Origin: Thermoproteus sp. UBA157
Lineage (GTDB): Archaea; Thermoproteota; Thermoprotei; Thermoproteales; Thermoproteaceae
Direction: 5' to 3'
Assembly (NCBI GenBank): GCA_002497345.1
Contig: DANS01000018.1
Location: 22,073-69,104 of the forward strand
Length of the DNA stretch: 47,032 bases
Positions 39,099 through 46,322 of the stretch are shown here, one piece after another (the stretch's first letter is position 1; each line of letters starts with the position of its first letter). The notes below the pieces were generated by a model. The model saw nothing but the letters and a program-made list of their open reading frames with translations, was not told the DNA's origin and made no database searches. A program made the position numbers and the translations under genes.

Positions 39099-40523
39099 GT
39101 GAAAGACCTAAGGGAGTTCCTCGAGGTCCTCGAGGCGCGGGGGCAGTTGAAGAGAGTAGCCGCCGAGCTCTCGCCGGAGTTGGAGATACCCGAGGCGATA
39201 AGGCAGGCGGCCTACAGGAGAGGCCCGGCCTTGTTGTTCGAGAAGGTCAAGGGGCATCCCGGATGGCGAGTTGTCGGCAACTTGTTCTCGCCCGAGAGGA
39301 TAAGGCTAGCCCTCGGCGTAGAGCGGCTCGAGGAAATAGGCGAGCGGCTTCTGGCCCCGCTCTCTGCGCCTCCGCCGACTACGCTAACTGAGAAGATCAA
39401 GGCGTTCGCCGAGGTCGCCTCGTTGGGCAGATACATGCCGAAGGTCGTGAGGGGAGGGCCGGTCAAGGAGGTCGTGGCGGAGCCGGACCTCACCGCGTTG
39501 CCCGCTTTTAAGTCTTGGCCGAAGGACGCAGGCCGTTATATAACTTATGGATTATTCATAACGAGGGACGCCAGGGGCGTGACCAATATAGGCGTTTACA
39601 GGGTCCAAATACTGGGTAAGGCCGAGGCCATAGTCCACGCACAGATACATAAGAGGGCCGCGGAACTCTTCTCGAGCTCCGAGGGGTGCGTCGACGCGGC
39701 CATAGCGATAGGCGGGGATCCCGCCTTGATGCTCAGCGCCATGATGCCAACGCCCTATCCGTTGGACGAGTACCTCTTCGCTGGCTTAGTGAGGGGGGAG
39801 GGCGTCGAGGTGACCAAGGGCGTTTCGACCGACCTCCTAATACCCGCGAGGGCCGAGGCGGTGGTGGAGGGCTGCGTCGACGTGAAGGATCTGCGCAAGG
39901 AGGGGCCCTTCGGCGATCACTACGGCGTCTACGACCCCGGGGGCCTCTACCCGGTCTTCAAGGCCAAGTCCTTGTTGCGCAGGGAGGACCCCATATATTA
40001 TGGCACCGTGGTGGGGAAGCCGCCGCTTGAGGACGCCTGGATGGGGAAGGCCGTAGAGAGGATCTTCCTGCCCCTCTTGAGGTTCCTGGTGCCCGAGATC
40101 GTCGACTTGAATCTGCCCGAACACGGCCTCTACCAAGGCGTGGCGATCGTGTCCATAAGGAAGAGGTATCCGGGACACGCCAAGAAGGTCATGGCGGCGC
40201 TCTGGGGGCTGGGCCACATGATGTCGTTGACGAAGATCGTCATCGTGGTGGATCACGACGTGAACGTCCACGATCTCAACGAGGTGATCTTCGCAATCGC
40301 GCAACGCGTGGACCCCCAGCGAGACGTCGTCGTGGTTCCCGGCGCACACGCGGACGTGTTGGACACAAGCTCGCCCACGCCCGGCTATGGCTCAAAGCTC
40401 GGCATAGACGCCACGAGGAAGCTCCCCGAGGAATACGGCGGGCGCCAGTGGCCGGAGGAAGTGGAGCCGGATCCCGAAGTGGCTAAGAAGATCTCGGAGA
40501 TATTGAAGCCCTTGCTCCAATAA
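39099..40523 (+). CDS. UbiD-family prenyl-FMN decarboxylase
   Basis: 474 aa. A Shine-Dalgarno-like GGAGGCGGTG (39084-39093) precedes GTG 39099, as expected inside an operon. Marks: VGNLFSPERIRLALGVE, GRYITYGLFITRDARGVTNI, the prFMN/Mn site region EGCVDVKDLRKEGPFGDHYG, DLNLPEHGLYQGVAIVSI, then VVDHDVNVHDLNEVIFAIAQ. Needs a UbiX-type prenyltransferase, not present here. Next to UbiA/MqnP-like it would be MqnL (decarboxylation in menaquinone synthesis); the archaeal mevalonate-pathway UbiD (anhydromevalonate-phosphate decarboxylase) is the alternative. Confidence 0.9.
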   Translation: MKDLREFLEVLEARGQLKRVAAELSPELEIPEAIRQAAYRRGPALLFEKVKGHPGWRVVGNLFSPERIRLALGVERLEEIGERLLAPLSAPPPTTLTEKIKAFAEVASLGRYMPKVVRGGPVKEVVAEPDLTALPAFKSWPKDAGRYITYGLFITRDARGVTNIGVYRVQILGKAEAIVHAQIHKRAAELFSSSEGCVDAAIAIGGDPALMLSAMMPTPYPLDEYLFAGLVRGEGVEVTKGVSTDLLIPARAEAVVEGCVDVKDLRKEGPFGDHYGVYDPGGLYPVFKAKSLLRREDPIYYGTVVGKPPLEDAWMGKAVERIFLPLLRFLVPEIVDLNLPEHGLYQGVAIVSIRKRYPGHAKKVMAALWGLGHMMSLTKIVIVVDHDVNVHDLNEVIFAIAQRVDPQRDVVVVPGAHADVLDTSSPTPGYGSKLGIDATRKLPEEYGGRQWPEEVEPDPEVAKKISEILKPLLQ

Positions 40524-40534
40524 AGGCCGCCGGC

Positions 40535-41692
40535 CTACCTATATTCGACTAGATCTAAGCCGAGCAGATACGCCACGGCCCTCAGCTCCGGCAACCGATC
40601 TCCAGGCATGAAGACGTGATGGTTGGCAGGAGCCAACTCGAAGATCCTTCCGCCGTCGAATAAAGGCCTCGCCCTCAGCTGGGTCCTACACGCCCAATCG
40701 ACTAGATTGCCCGACTCCAACACGTCGAAAACCCCCGCCGCTATCTTATCGAAGGCAGGGCCCAGGCTGACGGCCGTGTACCTAGTTTCCGACAACGACG
40801 CCGCGAGGCCGTAGGGCCGCCCCGTCTCGAAATGAGGCATGAGGCGCCACGACCGAGCCATGTTCAGAGCCGCTGTACAGTGCGCGAAGAAAGCCTCGTC
40901 GCCTCTGGCGTAGACAACGTTCGATATCCAGCCGCTGTATCCCGTCAGCCCCTTGGAGATGAACATGCCCGCAAGCGCTTGTAGATCGCCCTCGCAAGCC
41001 ACGACATCGCCTTTAGCGTTAGCTAACGCCAAGGCGAGACAAGGCGTTACTCCGTACTTCAGTATATACGGAAAGCACATAATCGCCTTGCCGTCGTATC
41101 CGTTTAAGGATCTAAGCGCGGCGTATATCTTGGCGACCTCCTCGACGCCGAATGTGGATAAGAACTCGGGGTCAGGCGGCGAGCTCCGCACGAGCTCTGC
41201 GAACTCGTCGAGGCCTAATACGTCGACAACGCCCCCGAACTTCGCCGTAAATCTGTCTGCTTGCGTTGTGCGTCCTCCAATCAAGAGAACCCTCGGCTCT
41301 GTTAGAAACGCGACGGCCTTCGCTATACTTCTAGCTCTGGCGGCTACATCGCCGCAGCTCTCGCCAGGGGCGCAGTGGAGGGGCCAGACCCTGACGCCTT
41401 CAGCCTCCAGGTATGACCTAGCCGAGAGGGAGGACGCCGCGCTGTTATGTTCGGGAAAGCCCAGAGTGATCACGGACTTGACGCCGAGTTTCCTCGCGTA
41501 GTCGGCGACCATCATTCCGGTCCCTCCCGTCAATGTCACCGCCAACAAGGCCTTAGCCTTGACGCGAGGAGCCCCTTCCGCCGACTTGAAGGGGCCCAAC
41601 AGCTCTGGCATATACCGCTTCGCCTCCTCGAACCTCCTCTTGGCTAGCCCCTCGCCGTGAACAGCTGAGTAGAAAGCCGCGGCTACATACAC
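40535..41692 (-). CDS. L-fucose/L-arabinose isomerase-like protein
   Basis: 385 aa from GTG 41692 (frame open further into the tRNA-Cys region). The layout of FucI/AraA folds is visible: N-terminal VAAAFYSAVHGEGLAKRRFE, central LTGGTGMMVADYARKLGV, LLIGGRTTQADRFTAKFGG, and C-terminal metal-site segments IMCFPYILKYGVTPCLALAL, VACEGDLQALAGMF, FFAHCTAALN. The Glu of ACEGD and the following His correspond to metal ligands of sugar isomerases. Substrate (a pentose or deoxyhexose, or something else) unknown. No sugar operon around. Confidence 0.75.
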   Translation of the reverse strand: MYVAAAFYSAVHGEGLAKRRFEEAKRYMPELLGPFKSAEGAPRVKAKALLAVTLTGGTGMMVADYARKLGVKSVITLGFPEHNSAASSLSARSYLEAEGVRVWPLHCAPGESCGDVAARARSIAKAVAFLTEPRVLLIGGRTTQADRFTAKFGGVVDVLGLDEFAELVRSSPPDPEFLSTFGVEEVAKIYAALRSLNGYDGKAIMCFPYILKYGVTPCLALALANAKGDVVACEGDLQALAGMFISKGLTGYSGWISNVVYARGDEAFFAHCTAALNMARSWRLMPHFETGRPYGLAASLSETRYTAVSLGPAFDKIAAGVFDVLESGNLVDWACRTQLRARPLFDGGRIFELAPANHHVFMPGDRLPELRAVAYLLGLDLVEYR

Positions 41693-41707
41693 GGCACCTC
41701 CGGAAGC

Positions 41708-41720
41708 AAAATTAATAAAC
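41708..41720. promoter_or_regulatory. AT box shared by the isomerase gene and tRNA-Cys
   Basis: AAAATTAATAAAC is the only AT block in the 52 bases between GTG 41692 (minus) and the tRNA 5' end at 41745 (plus), at TATA distance from both. Confidence 0.45.
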
Positions 41721-41744
41721 ATACGTTGAAGTAGTACGGAGAAA

Positions 41745-41833
41745 GCCGCCGTAGCTAAGCCCGGTATAGCGGCGGGCTGCAGACCCGTAGGCTGAAAAGG
41801 CGGAAGTCCCGGGTTCAAATCCCGGCGGCGGCT
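41745..41833 (+). tRNA. tRNA-Cys (anticodon GCA) with a 15-16-base insertion in the variable region
   Basis: Acceptor GCCGCCG/CGGCGGC, D-stem GCTA/TAGC, anticodon stem GCGGG/CCCGT with loop CTGCAGA (anticodon GCA), T-stem CCGGG/CCCGG with loop TTCAAAT, discriminator T as normal for Cys; CCA not encoded. The variable region is 20 bases (41789-41808) instead of 5. Removing about 15-16 bases (roughly 41790-41804) restores a normal tRNA; within the insert GCT/GGC closes a GAAAA loop, and CCG/CGG flanks can form a weak bulge-helix-bulge. Exact intron borders are uncertain. Confidence 0.88.
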
Positions 41834-41902
41834 CTCTTGATACACTAAGCTTGCCCTCCACCGAGCGCTGGGCGGCGCCTCTTAAGCGTTAAAGCGGCCT
41901 CT

Positions 41903-42318
41903 TCAGCTCGTAGGGTCTCCAGCCATATGGCCTTCAATCCCCTCCTTGGGCATATCCCTTTTCTAGACTTCCATAGACAAGGCTCTATTTGGCGAGAGGC
42001 CGTGCTAAATATCCTCCCCCGGCCCCGTCTAAACCTCCTCGGCAGAGGTAAAGCCTTCCTAGTCTCTTCGCCTGACCTCTCCGTCCTCGAAGGTTCCGTC
42101 CTTGAGCTGCCGCACATCAGCGACCTCTGGCTCAAGTGCCTTTAACTTGGTCTAAACGACTTCGTCCGTGAAGGCCCTTATTCTGGCTCATCAGTTGGGC
42201 CCGTTCACGATCCGCCGCGCCGCCCCATCGGGAATTCCGGCGTTTTTCAAGATGCTCTATCTGACCTCTCCACTATCGCAACGCCCAGTTCGCATACGCG
42301 CTCGGCCATCGAGTAATC
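41903..42318 (-). pseudogene. Decayed ORF, possibly the C-terminal remnant of an IS200/IS605-type TnpB
   Basis: Coding-like minus-strand segments are broken by stops and a frame change: DYSMAERVCELGVAIVERSD, KTPEFPMGRRGGS, then KLKALEPEVADVRQL with KDGTFEDGEVRRRD, EGFTSAEEV, TGPGEDI, HGLSPNRALSMEV, and KRDMPKEGIEGHMAGDPTS before the last stop. The first resembles the degenerate DxNAAxNI (RuvC III) end of TnpB, and a Pro/Gly-rich tail ending in a GxP-like sequence is usual there. No intact ORF; the two ORFs that cross this region on either strand look spurious. Origin from TnpB is a guess. Confidence 0.35.
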
Positions 42319-42330
42319 GGTTTACTCGGT
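42308..42330. repeat. Small inverted repeat (hairpin)
   Basis: CGAGTAA (42310-42316) and TTACTCG (42322-42328) pair around a five-base loop. It lies at the upstream edge of the decayed ORF; subterminal hairpins are normal in IS200/IS605 elements, but it could also be incidental. Confidence 0.35.
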
Positions 42331-42333
42331 AGA

Positions 42334-42510
42334 GTATTAAATAAGAAAAAGATGATATCAAAATGAGTATTTTATATTAATTATATAATAAATAATCATG
42401 AAGTTGGGCGGCCGCTCGCCTGCACGTTCTCGCTACATATATTACAGAATTATTATACAATTATTTATAATATATATATTAAATATTTTTAAATAATAAA
42501 GTTTTTAAGG
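42334..42510. other. AT-rich intergenic spacer with the promoter of the following CBS gene
   Basis: About 175 bases of mostly A/T with one GC-rich block (42401-42440, GGGCGGCCGC). No ORF or RNA recognised. At its end AAAGTTTTTAAGG (42498-42510) is at TATA distance from GTG 42529. Otherwise nothing is seen; there is no Cdc6 gene or repeated origin box nearby to suggest an origin. Confidence 0.5.
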
Positions 42511-42528
42511 ATAGAACGAGATTCACAT

Positions 42529-42939
42529 GTGAGGGCGATGGATCTTTCCCGGAAGGCGCCTTTAGTGAGGCCTACGGATAAGTTAGCCGACGCTGCGAAG
42601 GCCCTACTCGGCAATGACTGCGTCGTCGTGGTTGAGGGAGACGACGTTTTAGGCACAATCACAGAGGCCGATATCGTCGAGGCCGTCGCCCGCGGCGCTG
42701 GGGCCGATTCGCCGGTGATAGAGGCCGTGAGCTCTCCGCCGTTGCTAGTCGAGGGCCACGAACCTCTATGGAGAATCGCCGAGGCGATGTTGAGCACGAG
42801 CGCCAGGGTAGCCGTCGTGACCTTGGGGGGCAAGCTGGCCGGCGTCATCACCTCGAGCGATATAGCAGACGAGAGGGGGCAATTGCTCGAGGCCTCGGAG
42901 TTTGCCGAAATCGCCGAGTCACTCGCGCCCCCGGGCTAA
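42529..42939 (+). CDS. Two-CBS-domain protein
   Basis: 136 aa, GTG start, leaderless with the AT box ending at 42510. CBS 1 about 5-62 (LVRPTDKLADAAKALLGNDC, LGTITEADIVEAVA), CBS 2 about 63-122 (LLVEGHEPLWRIAEAMLSTS, AGVITSSDIADE). No further domain; a regulatory nucleotide-binding module with unknown partner. It resembles the protein at 9019 in design but is clearly divergent from it. Confidence 0.8.
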   Translation: MRAMDLSRKAPLVRPTDKLADAAKALLGNDCVVVVEGDDVLGTITEADIVEAVARGAGADSPVIEAVSSPPLLVEGHEPLWRIAEAMLSTSARVAVVTLGGKLAGVITSSDIADERGQLLEASEFAEIAESLAPPG

Positions 42940-42970
42940 TCCTTAAAATCCCCCTTTTCGCCTCGCCTCC

Positions 42971-43144
42971 ATGAAATTGGACAACATAGCTGCATTGGCC
43001 GTGACCTCGCTTTTGGCCGTAGCCTTCACTTGGATAGCGCTGATCTCCCGAGACTTCGTCCTCTTGGCTCTTGCGTGGTTCGTAGTAGCGTTGGTGGCCG
43101 GTCTAGGCCTCTACGATGAGAGGACCTCAGCGGAAGACCTCTAG
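42971..43144 (+). CDS. 57-aa membrane protein
   Basis: A small gene. ATG 42971 to TAG 43144; two hydrophobic helices, about 5-26 (NIAALAVTSLLAVAFTWIAL) and 29-48 (FVLLALAWFVVALVAGLGLY), and an acidic tail (DERTSAEDL). CCTTAAAATCC (42941-42951) is a TATA-like box 20-30 bases upstream. The 3' end overlaps the convergent deacylase gene by 18 bases. Not recognised. Confidence 0.65.
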   Translation: MKLDNIAALAVTSLLAVAFTWIALISRDFVLLALAWFVVALVAGLGLYDERTSAEDL

Positions 43145-43576
43145 AAACGTCGGTTGCAGGGCGTTTACCAAATCGGCGACCCTCACCCTGATCAGCTTGT
43201 TGACGGCGCCCCCTCCTGCGAGGACGCGCTCGTATTGAAGTAGGCCGGGATCCGCTATCACCTTGAGCGCTTTGACCCTCTCGCTAAGCGGCGTGACCGC
43301 GCCCGGCTCGACGCCGAGCACCTCCCTCACCTCCTTTGCCTTGGCCATGGCCGCTTGGACCCCCAGCGCACTGGAGAGGGCCTCCATGTCGACTCTGACG
43401 GTGCCCCTCGCCAGAACGACCACGTATTTGTCCCCCGCCCTCACCAAGAGCGTCTTCACGATGGAATCCGGCGGGACCCCGCTGGCTCTAGCCGCCCTCT
43501 CGACGGTCTCCACGCCCTCGTCGAACTCGAGCACCTCCACGTCCACGCCGAGCATTTGCGCCTTGTAGCTCCTCAT
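43127..43576 (-). CDS. YbaK/ProX-type aminoacyl-tRNA editing deacylase
   Basis: 149 aa, one INS/YbaK domain: VETVERAARASGVPPDSIVK, TLLVRAGDKYVVVLARGTVR, AKAKEVREVLGVEPGAVTPL, then YERVLAGGGAVNKLIRVRVA. The conserved Lys (VKTLLVR) and GGG loop (LAGGGAVN) are present. Such stand-alone domains hydrolyse mischarged tRNA (e.g. Cys- or Ala-tRNA-Pro) in trans. ATGA overlap with the GlmS homologue indicates co-transcription but no functional link is apparent. Confidence 0.88.
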   Translation of the reverse strand: MRSYKAQMLGVDVEVLEFDEGVETVERAARASGVPPDSIVKTLLVRAGDKYVVVLARGTVRVDMEALSSALGVQAAMAKAKEVREVLGVEPGAVTPLSERVKALKVIADPGLLQYERVLAGGGAVNKLIRVRVADLVNALQPTFLEVFR

Positions 43577-45312
43577 ATGGTCACCGCCTTGACCAGCCCC
43601 GGCGGCGTGTCTATGGGAGTCCCCAGCTTAACGCCGGCGCGGTAGGCCAACAGTTGTAGCGAAACGGCGTAGGATATAGGCGCCAGCTCGCGATCGGCCT
43701 CAACCGCCGGCATATCGCAGCCGGGACCCAGCGTCAACGCATCGACACCCCTCTCCTTGGCCATCTTCACAGCCCTCTCGTACAACCCCGTCGCCCCGGC
43801 ATCTACCGGCTTGAGGAAAACGGAGAGGAGCCCGCGGGAGGCCAAGGCCAAGGGCCCGTGAAGCAACTCGCCCAGCTGGACGCCCTCGGCGTGTAGGAGG
43901 GCCGCCTCCTTCAGCTTCAAGGCGCCCTCGAGGGCCACAGGGTACACGATTCCACTGCCGGCCACATAGATGGATCTGCCAGCGGCCAGCCTCTCGGCCA
44001 GCGCCTCCGCAGTTTTGTCGTGAGCTGCCACCGAGCTCTTCAGCCTACGGGCCAGATCCTCTATCCTCTCGTCGAGCGACTTCAAATCGGAGGAGTCCCT
44101 TCTGCCCGTGTGCAACCCGACGTGGTAGGCCAATATCAGCAAGGTCTCCAGAGTCGACGTGAAGGTCTTGGTGGCGGGGACCGCCATCTCGGGGCCGGCG
44201 GTTATGGGCAAGTACACGTTCGACTCTATGGCGAGCCTGGAGCTCACCGAGTTGGTAATGCCCAATATCACGGCGCCTTGCCTCTTGGCCGCCCTTATGC
44301 TCCTTATGACGTCCGACGTCTCGCCGCTTTGGCTTATGGCGATCACCACGGTGCCCGTCCCCACGTTATTCAGCGCGTAGTGCGGGAACTCCGCCGCACT
44401 GACTACATTTACGCTCACGCCAACGTCTGCGAAGTAGTAAGACGAGACCATTCCGGCGTGTAGGCTCGTCCCATTCCCTATCACGTAGACGTTCCTAGCG
44501 CCGTGGATTATCATGGAAGCTAGGCGCAAGTACTTCTCCATCAAGGCGGCCTTGGTCCTCACGAGCGCCTCGGGCACTTCGTAAATCTCCTTGAGCATGA
44601 AGTGGGGGAACCCCGCCTTATCGGCGTATTGGAGCTCCTTAACCCTCTTCCTCTCGAGGGGCGCCGGCGAGCCGTCCTCGAGGTACGCCTTGAACCCTCC
44701 GGGGAATAGCTCCACGTAGGCGCCCTCCGGCACTATGTAAGCCTCCTCCGCGAATCCGTATAAGCTGGCTATATCGCTCGATATATAGGCGCAACCGCCC
44801 GCCGCCGCTACGACGAGGGGCTGGCCCCTCTGTGCTGCGACGAGCTCTCCGCGCGCAGTCAACGCTGCGAATGAGAAGAAGCCCTTGAGCCTCCTCGCCG
44901 CCTCCACGACGCCGACCTCCTCGAGGAGATGGGCCATGACCTCGGCGTCTGTGGTCGAGACGAACCTATGTCCCCTCGCCGAGAGCTCGTCTCTAAGCGC
45001 CTCGTAGTCCTCGATTATCCCGTCCAACACGACGGCCACATCGCCTCTACAGCCCAGGAGCGGATGGGTATTCTCCAGGGTTATTCTGCCGCGCGAGGCG
45101 TACCTAGTGTGGCCCAAGGCCACGTTGACGGCCTCATCAGGGAGCTCCAAGGCATCTACGTGCGACGGCCTCTTGACCACGCGTAACGCGCCGCCCGATA
45201 TATACGCCACGCCGCTCCCATCGTAGCCCCTATAGGTCAACCTCCTCAATCCCGTCTTCACGTCCTTGACGCTCCTCGGCTCTCTGCAGTAGAAGCCGAA
45301 TATGCCGCCCAC
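43573..45312 (-). CDS. GlmS-like protein with degenerate glutaminase domain (isomerase domain intact)
   Basis: 579 aa. GlmS makes glucosamine 6-phosphate from fructose 6-phosphate and glutamine. The isomerase half (about 235-579) is fully conserved: VIGNGTSLHAGMVSSYYFAD, AISQSGETSDVIRSIRAAK, GALKLKEAALLHAEGVQLGE (Glu, His), and the C-terminal Lys in PPGLVKAVTI. In the N-terminal glutaminase the start is MGGIFGF, where catalytic enzymes have MCGIFG: no Cys nucleophile. HTRYASRG replaces HTRWATHG, and VLDGIIEDYEALRD replaces the HNG oxyanion region. GTG start, minus-strand AT box 45329-45344. Likely ammonia-dependent or acting as a deaminase. Confidence 0.85.
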   Translation of the reverse strand: MGGIFGFYCREPRSVKDVKTGLRRLTYRGYDGSGVAYISGGALRVVKRPSHVDALELPDEAVNVALGHTRYASRGRITLENTHPLLGCRGDVAVVLDGIIEDYEALRDELSARGHRFVSTTDAEVMAHLLEEVGVVEAARRLKGFFSFAALTARGELVAAQRGQPLVVAAAGGCAYISSDIASLYGFAEEAYIVPEGAYVELFPGGFKAYLEDGSPAPLERKRVKELQYADKAGFPHFMLKEIYEVPEALVRTKAALMEKYLRLASMIIHGARNVYVIGNGTSLHAGMVSSYYFADVGVSVNVVSAAEFPHYALNNVGTGTVVIAISQSGETSDVIRSIRAAKRQGAVILGITNSVSSRLAIESNVYLPITAGPEMAVPATKTFTSTLETLLILAYHVGLHTGRRDSSDLKSLDERIEDLARRLKSSVAAHDKTAEALAERLAAGRSIYVAGSGIVYPVALEGALKLKEAALLHAEGVQLGELLHGPLALASRGLLSVFLKPVDAGATGLYERAVKMAKERGVDALTLGPGCDMPAVEADRELAPISYAVSLQLLAYRAGVKLGTPIDTPPGLVKAVTI

Positions 45313-45356
45313 AGCTCTATCGATGATCTTAGTTTTAAATATTATTGTATACAGAA

Positions 45357-45369
45357 TAACTTAAATAAA
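45357..45369 (+). promoter_or_regulatory. TATA-like box of the sugar kinase gene
   Basis: AACTTAAATAAAC is 17-29 bases before ATG 45386; the glmS-like gene has its own minus-strand box at 45329-45344, so this 73-base divergent spacer holds two promoters. Confidence 0.5.
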
Positions 45370-45385
45370 CAACGATGAGAATTCT

Positions 45386-46306
45386 ATGCTCATTATAGGC
45401 ATAGATGCAGGGGGGACCAAGACCGAGGCCGTGTCGATAGGCGATAACGGCGTTATGGCCACGGCCATCGCGGGACCCTCCAACCCAACCTCTGTGGGCA
45501 TAGATATAGCATGCTCCAACATAAAGGAGGCTCTAAGGGGGCTTGGCGACGTTGAGCCGGACGCCGTGGGGCTGGGGGTGGCCGGCCTGGTCGACGCGCG
45601 CTTGGCCTCAGAGCTGGGGCGGTGCCTGGGGCTTAGAAGCCCGGTGTTTTTCGAGGACGTCGAGGCCGCCCACGTATCGGCCTTCTTGTTCGGCGACGGC
45701 GTTGTCGGCGTTTTGGGGACCGGGAGTAGCTTCCTCGGGGTGAAGGGCTCCGTGAAGATAAGAGTGGGCGGATGGGGGCATCTGCTCGGCGATGAGGGAG
45801 GGGCGTATCACATAGGAAGGGAGGCCATCAGGATGGCGCTTAGGGAAGCCGAGCAGATGGAAGAGCGCGGCTGCCTCGCCGACGACGTGTTCCGGTTCTA
45901 CGGAGCCAGGGAAATCGGCGAGCTTCTATATGTTATATATTCCTCCCCAAGCCCCCGCAACGAGATAGCCGAATATGCGCCGAGAGTCTTCGCGCTCGCT
46001 AGGAGCTGCCGCGATGCGCTCGACGTAGTGAGGTCGGCGGCAGACAGCGTGGCGGAGTATATAGCCGCCGTCTTCCGCAGGTTGGGCGACCTCCCCGTGG
46101 CCTTGACGGGCTCTGTCTATCTCAACAACGAGGATATGCTGAGGCCGATGATCGAAAACGCCTTGGCCAGGCTGGGCTACCGCGTCGAGATAAAAAAGCC
46201 TCTCGTCAAGCAGAGCTGCGCGGCGGCGCTCATAGCGGCGCGGGCCCTCGGCCTACTTGACGAGAGGCTCATCGGGAGGGTGAGGGAGACGTGTCCTCTT
46301 AAATAG
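45386..46306 (+). CDS. BadF/BadG-type sugar kinase, probable hexosamine (GlcNAc/GlcN) kinase
   Basis: 306 aa, ASKHA fold. Phosphate-1 loop IGIDAGGTKTEAVS, phosphate-2 GVLGTGSSFLG, then GGWGHLLGDEGGAYHIGREA typical of the N-acetylglucosamine-kinase branch of the BadF family, and a C-terminal ALTGSVYLNN. Faces the GlmS-like gene, divergently, with 73 bases between starts. Phosphorylating glucosamine or GlcNAc would supply glucosamine 6-phosphate to the GlmS-like isomerase domain; substrate inferred from family and context. Confidence 0.82.
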   Translation: MLIIGIDAGGTKTEAVSIGDNGVMATAIAGPSNPTSVGIDIACSNIKEALRGLGDVEPDAVGLGVAGLVDARLASELGRCLGLRSPVFFEDVEAAHVSAFLFGDGVVGVLGTGSSFLGVKGSVKIRVGGWGHLLGDEGGAYHIGREAIRMALREAEQMEERGCLADDVFRFYGAREIGELLYVIYSSPSPRNEIAEYAPRVFALARSCRDALDVVRSAADSVAEYIAAVFRRLGDLPVALTGSVYLNNEDMLRPMIENALARLGYRVEIKKPLVKQSCAAALIAARALGLLDERLIGRVRETCPLK

Positions 46307-46322
46307 TGAACTATTTCTCCAC

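Noticed and set aside
41845..42145. Open frames on both strands behind tRNA-Cys (72 aa plus strand, 96 aa minus strand)
   Set aside because: Neither has a promoter at the right place or a recognisable domain, and both cross the region where a third frame looks like decayed coding sequence.
41903..42318. TAG-rich coding-like frame as evidence for stop-codon reassignment
   Set aside because: TGA and TAA also interrupt it and a frame change is needed; all other genes in the window use TAG as a normal stop, so decay is the simpler reading.
42334..42510. AT-rich spacer as a replication origin
   Set aside because: No Cdc6/Orc1 gene, no repeated origin-recognition boxes; AT-richness alone is not enough.
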